Assembly: GCA_030679805.1 (NCBI GenBank)
Contig: JAUXST010000498.1
Location: 1 to 22,787 of the forward strand
Direction: 5' to 3'
Source of the DNA: Reyranella sp.
GTDB taxonomy: Bacteria > Pseudomonadota > Alphaproteobacteria > Reyranellales > Reyranellaceae
Length of the DNA: 22,787 bases
Shown here: one piece after another, positions 6,805 through 14,206 of the stretch
Position numbering within the stretch: position 1 is the stretch's first letter
Layout: every line of letters starts with the position of its first letter
The notes under the pieces: generated by a model
Databases searched by the model: none
What the model was told of the DNA's origin: nothing
What the model saw: the letters and a program-made list of their open reading frames with translations, nothing else
Made by a program: the position numbers and the translations under genes

Positions 6805-7756
6805 GCCCTGGGACGAGAGATCGCATGAAGCGACCGAACACGGTCACCTGCTGGGCAATCCAACCGCGGCCATTGTCGCCATCGACGATCGGATCATCGA
6901 CACCCGTCGGCCGATGCTTGCCGTCGTAGACCGCCGTACCGAACAGGATATCCCAGATCGGGAATACCGGTGCGAAGTTGTGGTCCTGGATGTGGCGCTC
7001 TTCCGGCGTGGAAAGCGCGTGATGCAGGCGGTGGAAGCGCGGCCCCACGAGCAGCCGGTCGCCCAGCCAACCGAAGCCCATGTCGACGTTGGCATGGGAC
7101 CAGCTTTCCACCAGGCGCCCGATCATCAGGATCAGCACATATTCGCCGGGTTGGACGCCGACGACCTGGGAGAACAGGACCAGCGCCAGCGTGATCAGCA
7201 GATCGTCGATCACGTGGTTGCGATCGTCGGTCCACACCGTCATCCGCCTCTGGCTATGGTGCAGGCTATGCAACGACCACCACCAGGCAAAGCCGTGCTG
7301 GGCCCGGTGCAGCCAGTAGGCCGCGAAATCGTAGAGCACGAAATAGACGAGGAACGAGGCCAGCGCGTTGTCACCTAGCCACGGCAAGACACGCTCCAGG
7401 CGCGGTGGCGCAAAGCCCCAGGTGCGCACGGTCAGCTCGATTTCCTGCACCAGCGGATAGGTGACGATGAAGATCGCCAGCGGCAAGATTCCGAGCTTGT
7501 TCAGGAGCGTGTAGACCTGATCAACCAGGATCAGTCGATCATCCGAACTCGACTTCTCGAGCGGCCATCGCTTTTCGAAGAATCGCATGCCGATGGCGAT
7601 GATCGCGATCTGCACGACGCCCAGCATGACGAATTCGACGGCGCTGTAGCCCGGCTCGTACCAAGCCATCAGGCCAAAACGGAAAAGGACTGGACCGACG
7701 AAAGTCTCGAAGAGCCAGGTTTGGGCGTCGATCCAAATGTCGATGAGCTGGCGCAT
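6782..7756 (-). CDS. Membrane fatty acid hydroxylase / sterol desaturase family protein
   Basis: This 324-residue integral membrane di-iron enzyme belongs to the superfamily of sterol desaturases and fatty acid hydroxylases. The histidine clusters are clear: HRAQH (150-154), HSLHH (163-167), HANVD (221), HRLHH (242-246) and HNFAP (259). Hydrophobic segments lie near residues 37-58, 88-104 and 130-148, plus one between the second and third His clusters. The family inserts oxygen or a double bond into lipid chains or carotenoids; the substrate here is unknown. The start codon lies 11 bases after the stop of the beta-propeller gene upstream, so the two are probably co-transcribed, though no strong ribosome site is seen. 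The 3' end runs 23 bases into the end of kdgK on the other strand. Confidence 0.87.
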   Translation of the reverse strand: MRQLIDIWIDAQTWLFETFVGPVLFRFGLMAWYEPGYSAVEFVMLGVVQIAIIAIGMRFFEKRWPLEKSSSDDRLILVDQVYTLLNKLGILPLAIFIVTYPLVQEIELTVRTWGFAPPRLERVLPWLGDNALASFLVYFVLYDFAAYWLHRAQHGFAWWWSLHSLHHSQRRMTVWTDDRNHVIDDLLITLALVLFSQVVGVQPGEYVLILMIGRLVESWSHANVDMGFGWLGDRLLVGPRFHRLHHALSTPEERHIQDHNFAPVFPIWDILFGTAVYDGKHRPTGVDDPIVDGDNGRGWIAQQVTVFGRFMRSLVPGLRRASVQ

Positions 7757-7767
7757 CGGTGCGCCAG

Positions 7768-8772
7768 CTATTTTTGGTCGCCCGCCGTAGACGCCGCACG
7801 CACCGGCGCCACGGCCGATCCCGTCGCGCCGGACTTGAGCATGAGAACGCCATGCGGCGACTTGCCGACAGGAATCGAGGCGACCATTTTCATCTGCTCG
7901 ATATCAACGACCGCGATGCGGCGCAGGAATCTCTGGGTGACCCACAGTTCCTTCCCGTCGGGCGTGATGTCCATGCAGTCGGGCCCGCCGGGGACCCGGA
8001 TGCTTCCGACGACCTTCATGTCCTGGGTGTCGATCAGGGAAACCGTGCCTTCGACGCGATTACCCAGGAAATAGTGCCGCCCGTCACCCTTGGGAAAGAA
8101 ATTATGGGCACCCTTGCCGGTTTGCAGGGTACCGGTCGTCGAGCCATCCTTCGGATCGACAACGACCAGTCCGTCCGCCCCCGTCAGGGCTACGAGCAGA
8201 CGCTTGTTGTCGGGCAACATCACGACACCCGCCGGCGCCTCGCCGACCTTGACGTTCCATTTGATCGCCTGCGTCTGCAGATCAAAGGCGACGAGCCTGC
8301 CGGTCTGCTGAAGCGTGACGAAAACCGTCTTGGACTCGGCATCGAATGCCATGTGGCTGGGCAGGCCGTCGATAAAGATGCGGCCAGCCAGCTTGAAGTC
8401 CTCGCCCCGATAGATGTCGACATGGTCGAGCCGGTAGGCCGCAGTGACGAACCACTTGCCGTTCGGGCTGAAGCCGAGGTGATAGGGGTCGATGATGTCG
8501 CGCACGACGCGACGGCGCTCGCCCGTCTTGGCGTCCAGCACCAAAAGTTCGTTGGTGACCGTCGAGCCGACCAGCACTTCCTTGCCGTCGGGTGTGACGA
8601 GGAGATGGTGAGGTTCGCGCCCGACCGGCAGTCGCGCCAGCTCGGTCCGGCCGCTACGGGTCAGGATGCTGAAGGAGGCCTCATCCGAATTGAGCACCAG
8701 GACGGCGTCCGCCCGGGCCGGTCCAGACATGCCCAAGGCCAGCGCCACCGCCGCAAACGCCATTTTCTTCAT
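7768..8772 (-). CDS. Periplasmic YncE-like YVTN beta-propeller protein
   Basis: The product has 334 residues with an N-terminal signal peptide (MKKMAFAAVALALGM, likely cut after GPARA near residue 21). The rest is built of repeated four-stranded blades with phrases such as LLVTPDGKEVLVGS, LGFSPNGKWFVTAA and MDITPDGKELWVTQ, the pattern of YVTN/cytochrome-D1-like propellers. No haem motif (CXXCH) or other cofactor site is visible. Such proteins are often secreted binding or scaffolding proteins and have no single known reaction. It is followed after 11 bases by the membrane hydroxylase gene. The 55-base gap from eda contains an AT-rich TATAGAAT stretch that could be a -10 element, but no good -35 was found. 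The start at ATG 8772 has GGGAG rather far upstream (14 bases); ATG 8763 is an alternative. Confidence 0.82.
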   Translation of the reverse strand: MKKMAFAAVALALGMSGPARADAVLVLNSDEASFSILTRSGRTELARLPVGREPHHLLVTPDGKEVLVGSTVTNELLVLDAKTGERRRVVRDIIDPYHLGFSPNGKWFVTAAYRLDHVDIYRGEDFKLAGRIFIDGLPSHMAFDAESKTVFVTLQQTGRLVAFDLQTQAIKWNVKVGEAPAGVVMLPDNKRLLVALTGADGLVVVDPKDGSTTGTLQTGKGAHNFFPKGDGRHYFLGNRVEGTVSLIDTQDMKVVGSIRVPGGPDCMDITPDGKELWVTQRFLRRIAVVDIEQMKMVASIPVGKSPHGVLMLKSGATGSAVAPVRAASTAGDQK

Positions 8773-8827
8773 GAGGTCGAACTAAACTCCCTATTCTATA
8801 CCTTGAAGCACCTTTCCTGGATCGGCG

Positions 8828-9454
8828 CTAGGGTCGTTTGAGCGCCGCAGCTGCGGCGGCAAGCCGCTCGATCTGCGGCCAATCCTGGACGGCTACGGCT
8901 CCCCTTGGCACCACCCAGGAGCCGCCGACGCAGGCCACATTGGTGAGCGCCAGATAGGCCGGCGCGCTGTCGGCGCCGATTCCACCGGTCGGGCAGAAGC
9001 GCAAGCTGGCCAACGGGGCTGCGACCGCCTTCAGCCAGCCCACCCCGCCCGCGGTATCGGCCGGAAAGAACTTCAGCAAGGTGAGCCCCCGCTCGGCCAA
9101 CGCCATGGCCTCTGACACGGTTTGGACGCCGGGCAGAAAGGGCAACCCCGAGGCCGACGCGGCGGTCGCCAGACCGTGCGTACAGCCCGGGCTGACGACA
9201 AACCGGGCGCCGGCTTTCCGTGCCTGATCGAGCTGGTGGGCATTCAAGACCGTTCCCGCGCCGACCACGGCGTCGGGAACCTCGCTGGCGATTGCCCGCA
9301 GTGCTTCCAGCGCCACCCCGCTCCGCAGGGTGATCTCGAGGACCCGGAGGCCTCCGCGGACGAGCGCCCGCGCCAAAGGTACGGCGTCGGCCTGTCGCTC
9401 GATCGTCAGGACCGGGATGACCGGTGCAAGCGAGGCGATGGCCGAGATGTCCAT
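8828..9454 (-). CDS. eda: KDPG / 4-hydroxy-2-oxoglutarate aldolase
   Basis: This 208-residue class I aldolase cleaves 2-keto-3-deoxy-6-phosphogluconate to pyruvate and glyceraldehyde 3-phosphate. The family motifs are in order: PVIPVLTIE (11-19), LEITLRS with catalytic E40, VGAGTVL (64-70), FVVSPG (85-90), LKFFPA with Schiff-base K128, PTGGI (155-159) and GGSW (177-180). E40 and K128 are each five positions before E45 and K133 of E. coli Eda. I chose ATG 9454, two bases after the SDR stop, with GGAG 9 bases upstream; a TTG at 9469 would add five residues. It is probably co-transcribed with the SDR and completes the dehydratase-KdgK route encoded 3-5 kb away. A phosphogalactonate aldolase (DgoA) role is an alternative, since the two are close homologues. 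Confidence 0.9.
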   Translation of the reverse strand: MDISAIASLAPVIPVLTIERQADAVPLARALVRGGLRVLEITLRSGVALEALRAIASEVPDAVVGAGTVLNAHQLDQARKAGARFVVSPGCTHGLATAASASGLPFLPGVQTVSEAMALAERGLTLLKFFPADTAGGVGWLKAVAAPLASLRFCPTGGIGADSAPAYLALTNVACVGGSWVVPRGAVAVQDWPQIERLAAAAAALKRP

Positions 9455-9456
9455 GA

Positions 9457-10191
9457 TCAGACGCTCCAACCGCCGTCAACGACGTTCACCGTGCCGGTCG
9501 TGAAGCCTGCTTCGTCGCTGGCGAGGTAGACCGCGAGCGCCGCGATCTCCTCGGCCGAACCGAAGCGGCCGGTCGGCTGTCGCTGCAGGAAGAACTGCTT
9601 GGCATCCGCTCCCCCACCCAGCGCCCCGATCCGTTCGTCCAGCGACGGCGTCTGCACGGTGCCGGGGCAGATGGCATTGCAGCGGATGCCCTTGCTCACA
9701 TGGTCCACGGCAACGGACTTGGTGAGGCCGATCACCGCCGCCTTGGTCGTCCCATAGATGAACCGCAGCGCCGCCCCCTTAACCGATGAGGCGGCGGACG
9801 ACATGTTGACGATCGCGCCCCCGCCCTTGGCGAGCATTCCCGGCAGAAAGGCCTGGATCGTCCAGAACATGCTACGCACGTTGAGATCGAAGGCAAACCG
9901 CCATTGCTCGTCCGTGGCCTCCAGGATGGATCCGTGGTGGACGAAGCCGGCGCAATTGAACAGGACGTCGATGGGCCCGGTCTGCCCGGCGAGCGCGGTG
10001 ATCGCATCTTTGTCGAGGACATCAAGCTTCTGGATCCTGACGCCGGGAACGCCGGTGAGTGCCTCGAGCTTCGCGGCATCGACATCAGTTGCCCAGACCG
10101 TGGCACCTTCCCTGGCGAAGGCACGGGCCGTCGCCGCCCCGATACCCTGCCCCGCCGCCGTGACGACGCAGATCTTGCCCTTCAAACGCAT
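9457..10191 (-). CDS. SDR-family NAD(P)-dependent dehydrogenase, DHRS6 / keto-deoxy-fuconate dehydrogenase-like
   Basis: This is a complete 244-residue classical SDR. The nucleotide motif is TAAGQGIG (11-18), with an acidic D36 in ATDVDAAK that suggests NAD preference. NCAG lies at 79-82 and the catalytic triad is S132, Y146, K150 (YGTTK). The C-terminal half (CPGTVQTPSLDERI, RQPTGRFGSAEEIA, DGGWS) closely resembles human DHRS6/BDH2 and bacterial 2-keto-3-deoxy-L-fuconate dehydrogenases. Given the neighbouring dehydratase and aldolase, oxidation of a sugar acid or keto-deoxy acid is a reasonable role; 3-hydroxybutyrate dehydrogenase is an alternative. GGAG sits 8 bases before the ATG. Its stop is two bases from the eda start, which implies translational coupling. 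Confidence 0.85.
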   Translation of the reverse strand: MRLKGKICVVTAAGQGIGAATARAFAREGATVWATDVDAAKLEALTGVPGVRIQKLDVLDKDAITALAGQTGPIDVLFNCAGFVHHGSILEATDEQWRFAFDLNVRSMFWTIQAFLPGMLAKGGGAIVNMSSAASSVKGAALRFIYGTTKAAVIGLTKSVAVDHVSKGIRCNAICPGTVQTPSLDERIGALGGGADAKQFFLQRQPTGRFGSAEEIAALAVYLASDEAGFTTGTVNVVDGGWSV

Positions 10192-10218
10192 ATGCCCGTC
10201 TCCGCTCCCACGTGGCCC

Positions 10219-11226
10219 TTACTTGATGAGGCCCTTTTCCTTGTAGAATTTCTCCGCTCCGGCATGCAGCGGGATTCCCAGGCCGTCCAGTGCCGAGGCG
10301 AGCTTGATCGTCTTGCCCTTGGCGTGGCCCGAGTCCAGCAGCTTGCGGGTGTTGGGATTCCAGAGCGCGGCGGTGACTGCGTAGATCAGGGCGTCGGTAA
10401 GCTTCGAGGATGTCACCCAGAGCGCATTCACGCTGACCGTCTTCACGCCCGGAACGTTCTTGTAGGCGCCGTCGGGGATCTCGTCGGCACTGAAGAAAGT
10501 ATACTGCTTGATCAATGTCTCGGCCTCCGGGCCGTCGATCGGCACGAGATCGATGCCGGTCGTGGCGGCCAGCTCGGAGATCGCCCCCTGCGGCCAGCCG
10601 CTGACGTTGAAGAAGGCATCGAGTGTCCCATCCTTGAGCTTGTCGGCGGCCTGCTGTGGCTTCAAGTACTCGGCCTTGACGTCTTTCTCAGTGAGGCCAT
10701 AGGCGGAGAAAATGAGCCGGGCGTCGACGAGTGTTCCCGAGCCGGGCTCGTCCAGCGACACGCGCTTGCCCTTCAGATCCTTGATCGCCTTGATGCCGGT
10801 CCCCTTGCGGGCGACCAGCTGGAAGCTCTCCGGGTAGAGGTTTGTGATGGCCCGCAGGGTATCGACCTTCGCGCGGCCTTCGTAGATTCCGGTACCAGTG
10901 TATCCCCAAAAGGCCACGTCGGACTGGATGAAGGCCGACTGCATGCTACCGTTGCCGATCGCGGCAACATTGGCGACCGATCCGTTGGAGGCGACCGCCG
11001 TCGCCACCAGCCCCGGAACGCCGCACGAACCTCCATCGGCGCAGGCGCGCGATCCGGGTGGGTTGGAAATGGCGTTGGCGATCAGGCCACCGATCGGGAA
11101 ATAGGTGCCCGCAGTGCCGCCAGTGCCGATGCGGAAAAACGTGATGTCCTGGGCCAAGGCCGACACTCCGCCGAACGCGGCTGCCCCGAGGCCGCTGAGC
11201 ACTGCGGCCCTGCGATTGATCAGCAT
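10219..11226 (-). CDS. TAXI-family TRAP transporter solute-binding protein
   Basis: This 335-residue periplasmic binding protein belongs to the TAXI subgroup of TRAP transporters, which usually bind carboxylates. A signal peptide is present (MLINRRAAVLSGLGAAAFGG, cut near ALAQ, residues ~23-26) with an NRR start that could be a Tat signal. Family marks are IGTGG (33-37), TYFPIGG (41-47), a cysteine pair C62/C68 in RACADGGSCGVPG, and DLKGKRVSLDEPGSGT in the second lobe. AGGGAGGG lies just upstream of the ATG. TAXI proteins work with a DctQM-type membrane subunit; none is encoded in this window, so it must use one from elsewhere or act as a sensor. It sits 27 bases upstream of the SDR in the same direction, which links it to sugar-acid catabolism. 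Confidence 0.9.
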   Translation of the reverse strand: MLINRRAAVLSGLGAAAFGGVSALAQDITFFRIGTGGTAGTYFPIGGLIANAISNPPGSRACADGGSCGVPGLVATAVASNGSVANVAAIGNGSMQSAFIQSDVAFWGYTGTGIYEGRAKVDTLRAITNLYPESFQLVARKGTGIKAIKDLKGKRVSLDEPGSGTLVDARLIFSAYGLTEKDVKAEYLKPQQAADKLKDGTLDAFFNVSGWPQGAISELAATTGIDLVPIDGPEAETLIKQYTFFSADEIPDGAYKNVPGVKTVSVNALWVTSSKLTDALIYAVTAALWNPNTRKLLDSGHAKGKTIKLASALDGLGIPLHAGAEKFYKEKGLIK

Positions 11227-11289
11227 GGCGACCCTCCCTGGCCAGCGACGATTAAACCGCGTCCAGTCGGTCGTCGCAATGATCGCCGA

Positions 11290-12036
11290 TCAATTGACGC
11301 CGACGGCGCGACTCATGATCGCCCCGATCTCGCCATGAATGACCAAGTCGGCGGTGTCGTCCTGGTCCGTCGGCTCGCGATTTACGATCGCCAGTTCTGC
11401 GCCCTTCCGCTTGGCCAGGCCCGGGAAGCCCGCCGCCGGATAGACGACGAGCGAGCTGCCGAGGACGATGAAGAGATCGCAGGCCAGCGTCTCATCCTGG
11501 GCGCATGCCATCGGGATCTCGGGCATCGCCTGCCCGAATGAAATGGTCGCGGTCTTCACGATACCCTCGCATTTCACGCAGAGGGGCAACTTGCCGCCAC
11601 CCAGAAACGTCCTGCGGATCTGGTCGAGTTCGTGGCGATGGCCGCAATCCAGACACGTTGCATAGGTGGCGTTGCCGTGAAGTTCGATCACCTTGGCGTC
11701 GGGAACGCCAGACCTCTGGTGAAGCCCGTCGATGTTCTGTGTGATGATGGCGCTCATGCGGCCCAGCTCGACGAGCTTGGCCAGCGCCCGGTGGCCGGCA
11801 TTGGGTTCAGCCTTGAGCATGGTTTCGTCGGTCGCGAACTTGCGGCGCCACGACTCCCGGCGCATTTCCTCGGACGACATGAAGTCGTCAAAGTAGATCG
11901 GCTTGTATTTCGTCCAGATGCCGCCTGGGGAGCGGAAGTCGGGAATTCCCGATTCGGTCGAGATACCGGCGCCCGTGAAGGCCACGATCCGCTTCGCCGA
12001 GCCGATCATCTCCCGCAGTCGCTCTATGTCGTCCAT
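11290..12036 (-). CDS. cobB: Sir2-family NAD-dependent protein deacylase
   Basis: This 248-residue sirtuin removes acyl groups from lysine using NAD. Motifs seen: GAGIS (22-26), GIPDFRSPGG (30-39), QNIDGLH (100-106), catalytic H120 in ELHGN, four zinc cysteines C128, C131, C153, C156, and GSSLVVYPA (193-201). The Tyr-x-x-Arg pair typical of desuccinylases is not evident, so deacetylase activity is more likely. The ribosome site GGAGAGGAG precedes the ATG. It lies 52 bases after livF in the same direction and 63 bases before the TAXI gene. In other bacteria CobB reactivates AMP-forming acyl-CoA synthetases by deacetylating a C-terminal lysine, and such a synthetase is encoded 4 kb upstream on the same strand. 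The symbol cobB is by family, not by demonstrated function. Confidence 0.9.
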   Translation of the reverse strand: MDDIERLREMIGSAKRIVAFTGAGISTESGIPDFRSPGGIWTKYKPIYFDDFMSSEEMRRESWRRKFATDETMLKAEPNAGHRALAKLVELGRMSAIITQNIDGLHQRSGVPDAKVIELHGNATYATCLDCGHRHELDQIRRTFLGGGKLPLCVKCEGIVKTATISFGQAMPEIPMACAQDETLACDLFIVLGSSLVVYPAAGFPGLAKRKGAELAIVNREPTDQDDTADLVIHGEIGAIMSRAVGVN

Positions 12037-12051
12037 GTCTCCTCTCCTGTC

Positions 12052-12063
12052 CCGTGATCACGG
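12052..12063. repeat. 12-bp perfect palindrome CCGTGATCACGG
   Basis: It lies in the 52-base gap between livF and the sirtuin gene, just upstream of the sirtuin ribosome site. It could be an operator or the base of a short RNA hairpin. No T-run follows, so it is not a standard terminator. Confidence 0.35.
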
Positions 12064-12088
12064 CAGCGGAGCAAGACCCGTCCCGCGG

Positions 12089-12883
12089 CTAGGATAGCCA
12101 ACGCTTGCGACGCTTGTAGTGCTTCGTGTCGCGGTAGGACTTCCGCGCGCCGCCCTCATTGAGGCCGAGGTAGAATTCCTTGATGTCGGAGTTGTCGCGC
12201 AACTTGTCGGCCGGTCCCTCCAGCACGATGCGCCCGTTCTCCATAACATAGCCATGGTCGGCCACGGCCAGCGCCATGGTGGCGTTCTGCTCGACCAGAA
12301 GCACCGAAAGCTTTTCTTGCCGCACCAGTCGGTCGACGATGGCAAAGATCTCTTCGACAAGCATCGGCGCCAGGCCGAGCGACGGTTCGTCCAACAGGAC
12401 GACCTTGGGCCGGCTCATCAGCGCCCGGCCGATCGCCAGCATTTGCTGCTCGCCGCCCGACAGGTAGCCGGACTGCTGGTGCCGTCGCTCCTTCAGCCGC
12501 GGAAAATACGTGTAGACCATGTCGATCCCCTGCTTCACCCCGCGACCATCTTTCTGGACGTGGCCGCCTGCGATCAGGTTTTCCTCGGTGGTCAGATTCT
12601 CGAACACGCGCCGTCCCTCGAACACCTGGACGAGGCCGAGCCGCGTGACGTCGTGGGCGCGCATACCGTCGATGCGACGCTCGCCGAGTTGGACCGTTCC
12701 CTTGGTGACCTCGCCGCGCTCGCTGCGCAGCACGCCGGAAATGGCCTTGAGTGTCGTCGTCTTGCCGGCGCCGTTGGCGCCCAGCAGGGTCGTGATCGAG
12801 CCTTCGCCGACATCGATCGACACGCCCTTGAGGACGAGGATGACGCGGTCGTAGACGACTTCGACGTTGTTGATCGACAGCAT
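12089..12883 (-). CDS. livF: Branched-chain-amino-acid-type ABC transporter ATP-binding protein, LivF type
   Basis: This 264-residue ATPase is one of two nucleotide-binding subunits of a Liv/HAAT-type importer. Walker A GANGAGKTT is at 35-43, the Q-loop region at VQVFEGRRVF (85-94), the ABC signature LSGGEQQ at 141-147, Walker B VVLLDEP with D165/E166, and the switch His is replaced by Q in LLVEQNA, as is normal for LivF. The protein ends with a strongly basic tail of ~20 residues (SYRDTKHYKRRKRWLS) that plain LivF lacks; such tails are familiar in copies linked to an acyl-CoA synthetase. It is the last gene of the transporter cassette, 44 bases after the binding-protein gene. The substrate is more likely an organic or aromatic acid than leucine. 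Confidence 0.9.
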   Translation of the reverse strand: MLSINNVEVVYDRVILVLKGVSIDVGEGSITTLLGANGAGKTTTLKAISGVLRSERGEVTKGTVQLGERRIDGMRAHDVTRLGLVQVFEGRRVFENLTTEENLIAGGHVQKDGRGVKQGIDMVYTYFPRLKERRHQQSGYLSGGEQQMLAIGRALMSRPKVVLLDEPSLGLAPMLVEEIFAIVDRLVRQEKLSVLLVEQNATMALAVADHGYVMENGRIVLEGPADKLRDNSDIKEFYLGLNEGGARKSYRDTKHYKRRKRWLS

Positions 12884-12927
12884 GGGATGTCGGGCGGCGA
12901 TTTCCCGCCGCCCGCCCCTTTCTTGGT

Positions 12928-14175
12928 TCAGGACTTCGCCGCGTCGGCTGCGAGGTGCTTCTGGATCGTCGGGCGATTACCCTGGAACCAGTCCTTGACC
13001 TTCACGAGTTTGCCTCCCTTGACCGTCCAGATCTGGACCCAGCCACCGCCCTCATGGTCTGCCGCCGTCAGTTCCAGCGGCGGCAGCAGACCGCCCAGCG
13101 TAAGGCCCTTGATCGACTCCATGCCTTTCTTGACGTCTTCGGAGGTCGGCTTCGCGCCGGCCTTGGCCTTGATCGCGTTGCGTGCTGCTTCGACATGTAG
13201 TGCCGCAATGAAGACGCCGCGGTTGTAGTACACGGTCGAGTCCATTTCCTTCGGCGGGGTCTTACCCTGTGCCTTGTACATGGCTTCGATGTCCTTCAGG
13301 ACCTGGAAGTCCTTGCCGACACCGGCGAACTGCATGGTGTTGTAGCCTTCAGCCACGCCCATGCCGCCAGCCGCGATGATGTCGGATTCGGCGCTGCCCC
13401 AGACGAAGGCGACTACCTTGCTGAGCGGGAAGCCCTTGCCCTTCAGCTCCTTGATGGAGACCGATGGCGAACGCCCGAACAGGTGGGTGATGATGAAGTC
13501 GGGCTTGTAGCGGCTGGTGATATCGAGGATTTGCGCGCCCATCTCCAGGCCGGGTGCCGGTACGGCGAAGGTGCGCAGCTCGAAGCCCTCGGCCTTGGCC
13601 AGATCCTCCAGGATCGGCAGCGGCTCTTTGCCTGCCGGATTGTCGTAGAAGAGATAGGCGATCTTCTTGCCCTTGAGGTCACCCAGCTTCTCCTTGGCGA
13701 ACGCCACCGCGGCACCGCCCTGCGACCAGTAGCTGGCTGCGATCGGGAAGGTGTAGGGATAGCGCTTGCCGTCTGCCGCCGAGGCAGTGCCGAAGCCCGG
13801 CGACGTGCCGAGGATCTTGTCCTCCTCGAGCTTCTTGTTTAGCGCGGCGGTCTGCGGCGTGCCGTAGAGGCCTTCCAATACCGCGCCTTCCTTCTTGAAG
13901 CGCTCGTGCGCTTCGATGGCCGGCGGCACCTTGTACTCGTGGTCGATCTCGAGGACCTTGATCTTGTAGCCCTCGACGCCGCCCTTGCTGTTCACCAGCG
14001 CGATGTAGTCGTGATAGCCGGGGCACAGGACCGTGCCCACGTTCGCGGTCGGCCCGGTGCGGTCGCATTGCAAGCCGAACACGAGTTCCTTCTGGGCGAA
14101 GGCCTGGCCTCCGCCGACTGCCAAGGTCACGGTCGTAGCCGCGATCCCCAGCCAACTTCTAACGAACCTCGTCAT
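12928..14175 (-). CDS. Liv-type periplasmic substrate-binding protein
   Basis: This 415-residue binding protein of the LivK/Peripla_BP_6 class captures substrate in the periplasm for the adjacent permease. The signal peptide runs over MTRFVRSWLGIAATTVTLAV and is probably cut after QAFA near residue 27. The mature start (ELVFGLQCDRTGPTANVG) has the usual first strand and ligand loop, with C37 and C51 likely forming a disulfide. Later parts include YGTPQTAALNKKLEEDK and KGKKIAYLFYDNPAGKE, typical of the two lobes. At 415 residues it is longer than leucine-binding proteins (~370), as in homologues that bind aromatic or other hydrophobic acids. GGGAGG lies 5 bases before the ATG. It sits between livM (31-base gap) and livF. 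Confidence 0.88.
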   Translation of the reverse strand: MTRFVRSWLGIAATTVTLAVGGGQAFAQKELVFGLQCDRTGPTANVGTVLCPGYHDYIALVNSKGGVEGYKIKVLEIDHEYKVPPAIEAHERFKKEGAVLEGLYGTPQTAALNKKLEEDKILGTSPGFGTASAADGKRYPYTFPIAASYWSQGGAAVAFAKEKLGDLKGKKIAYLFYDNPAGKEPLPILEDLAKAEGFELRTFAVPAPGLEMGAQILDITSRYKPDFIITHLFGRSPSVSIKELKGKGFPLSKVVAFVWGSAESDIIAAGGMGVAEGYNTMQFAGVGKDFQVLKDIEAMYKAQGKTPPKEMDSTVYYNRGVFIAALHVEAARNAIKAKAGAKPTSEDVKKGMESIKGLTLGGLLPPLELTAADHEGGGWVQIWTVKGGKLVKVKDWFQGNRPTIQKHLAADAAKS

Positions 14176-14206
14176 GGGTTCCTCCCTTTCGCAGCAATGC
14201 CCCGCT

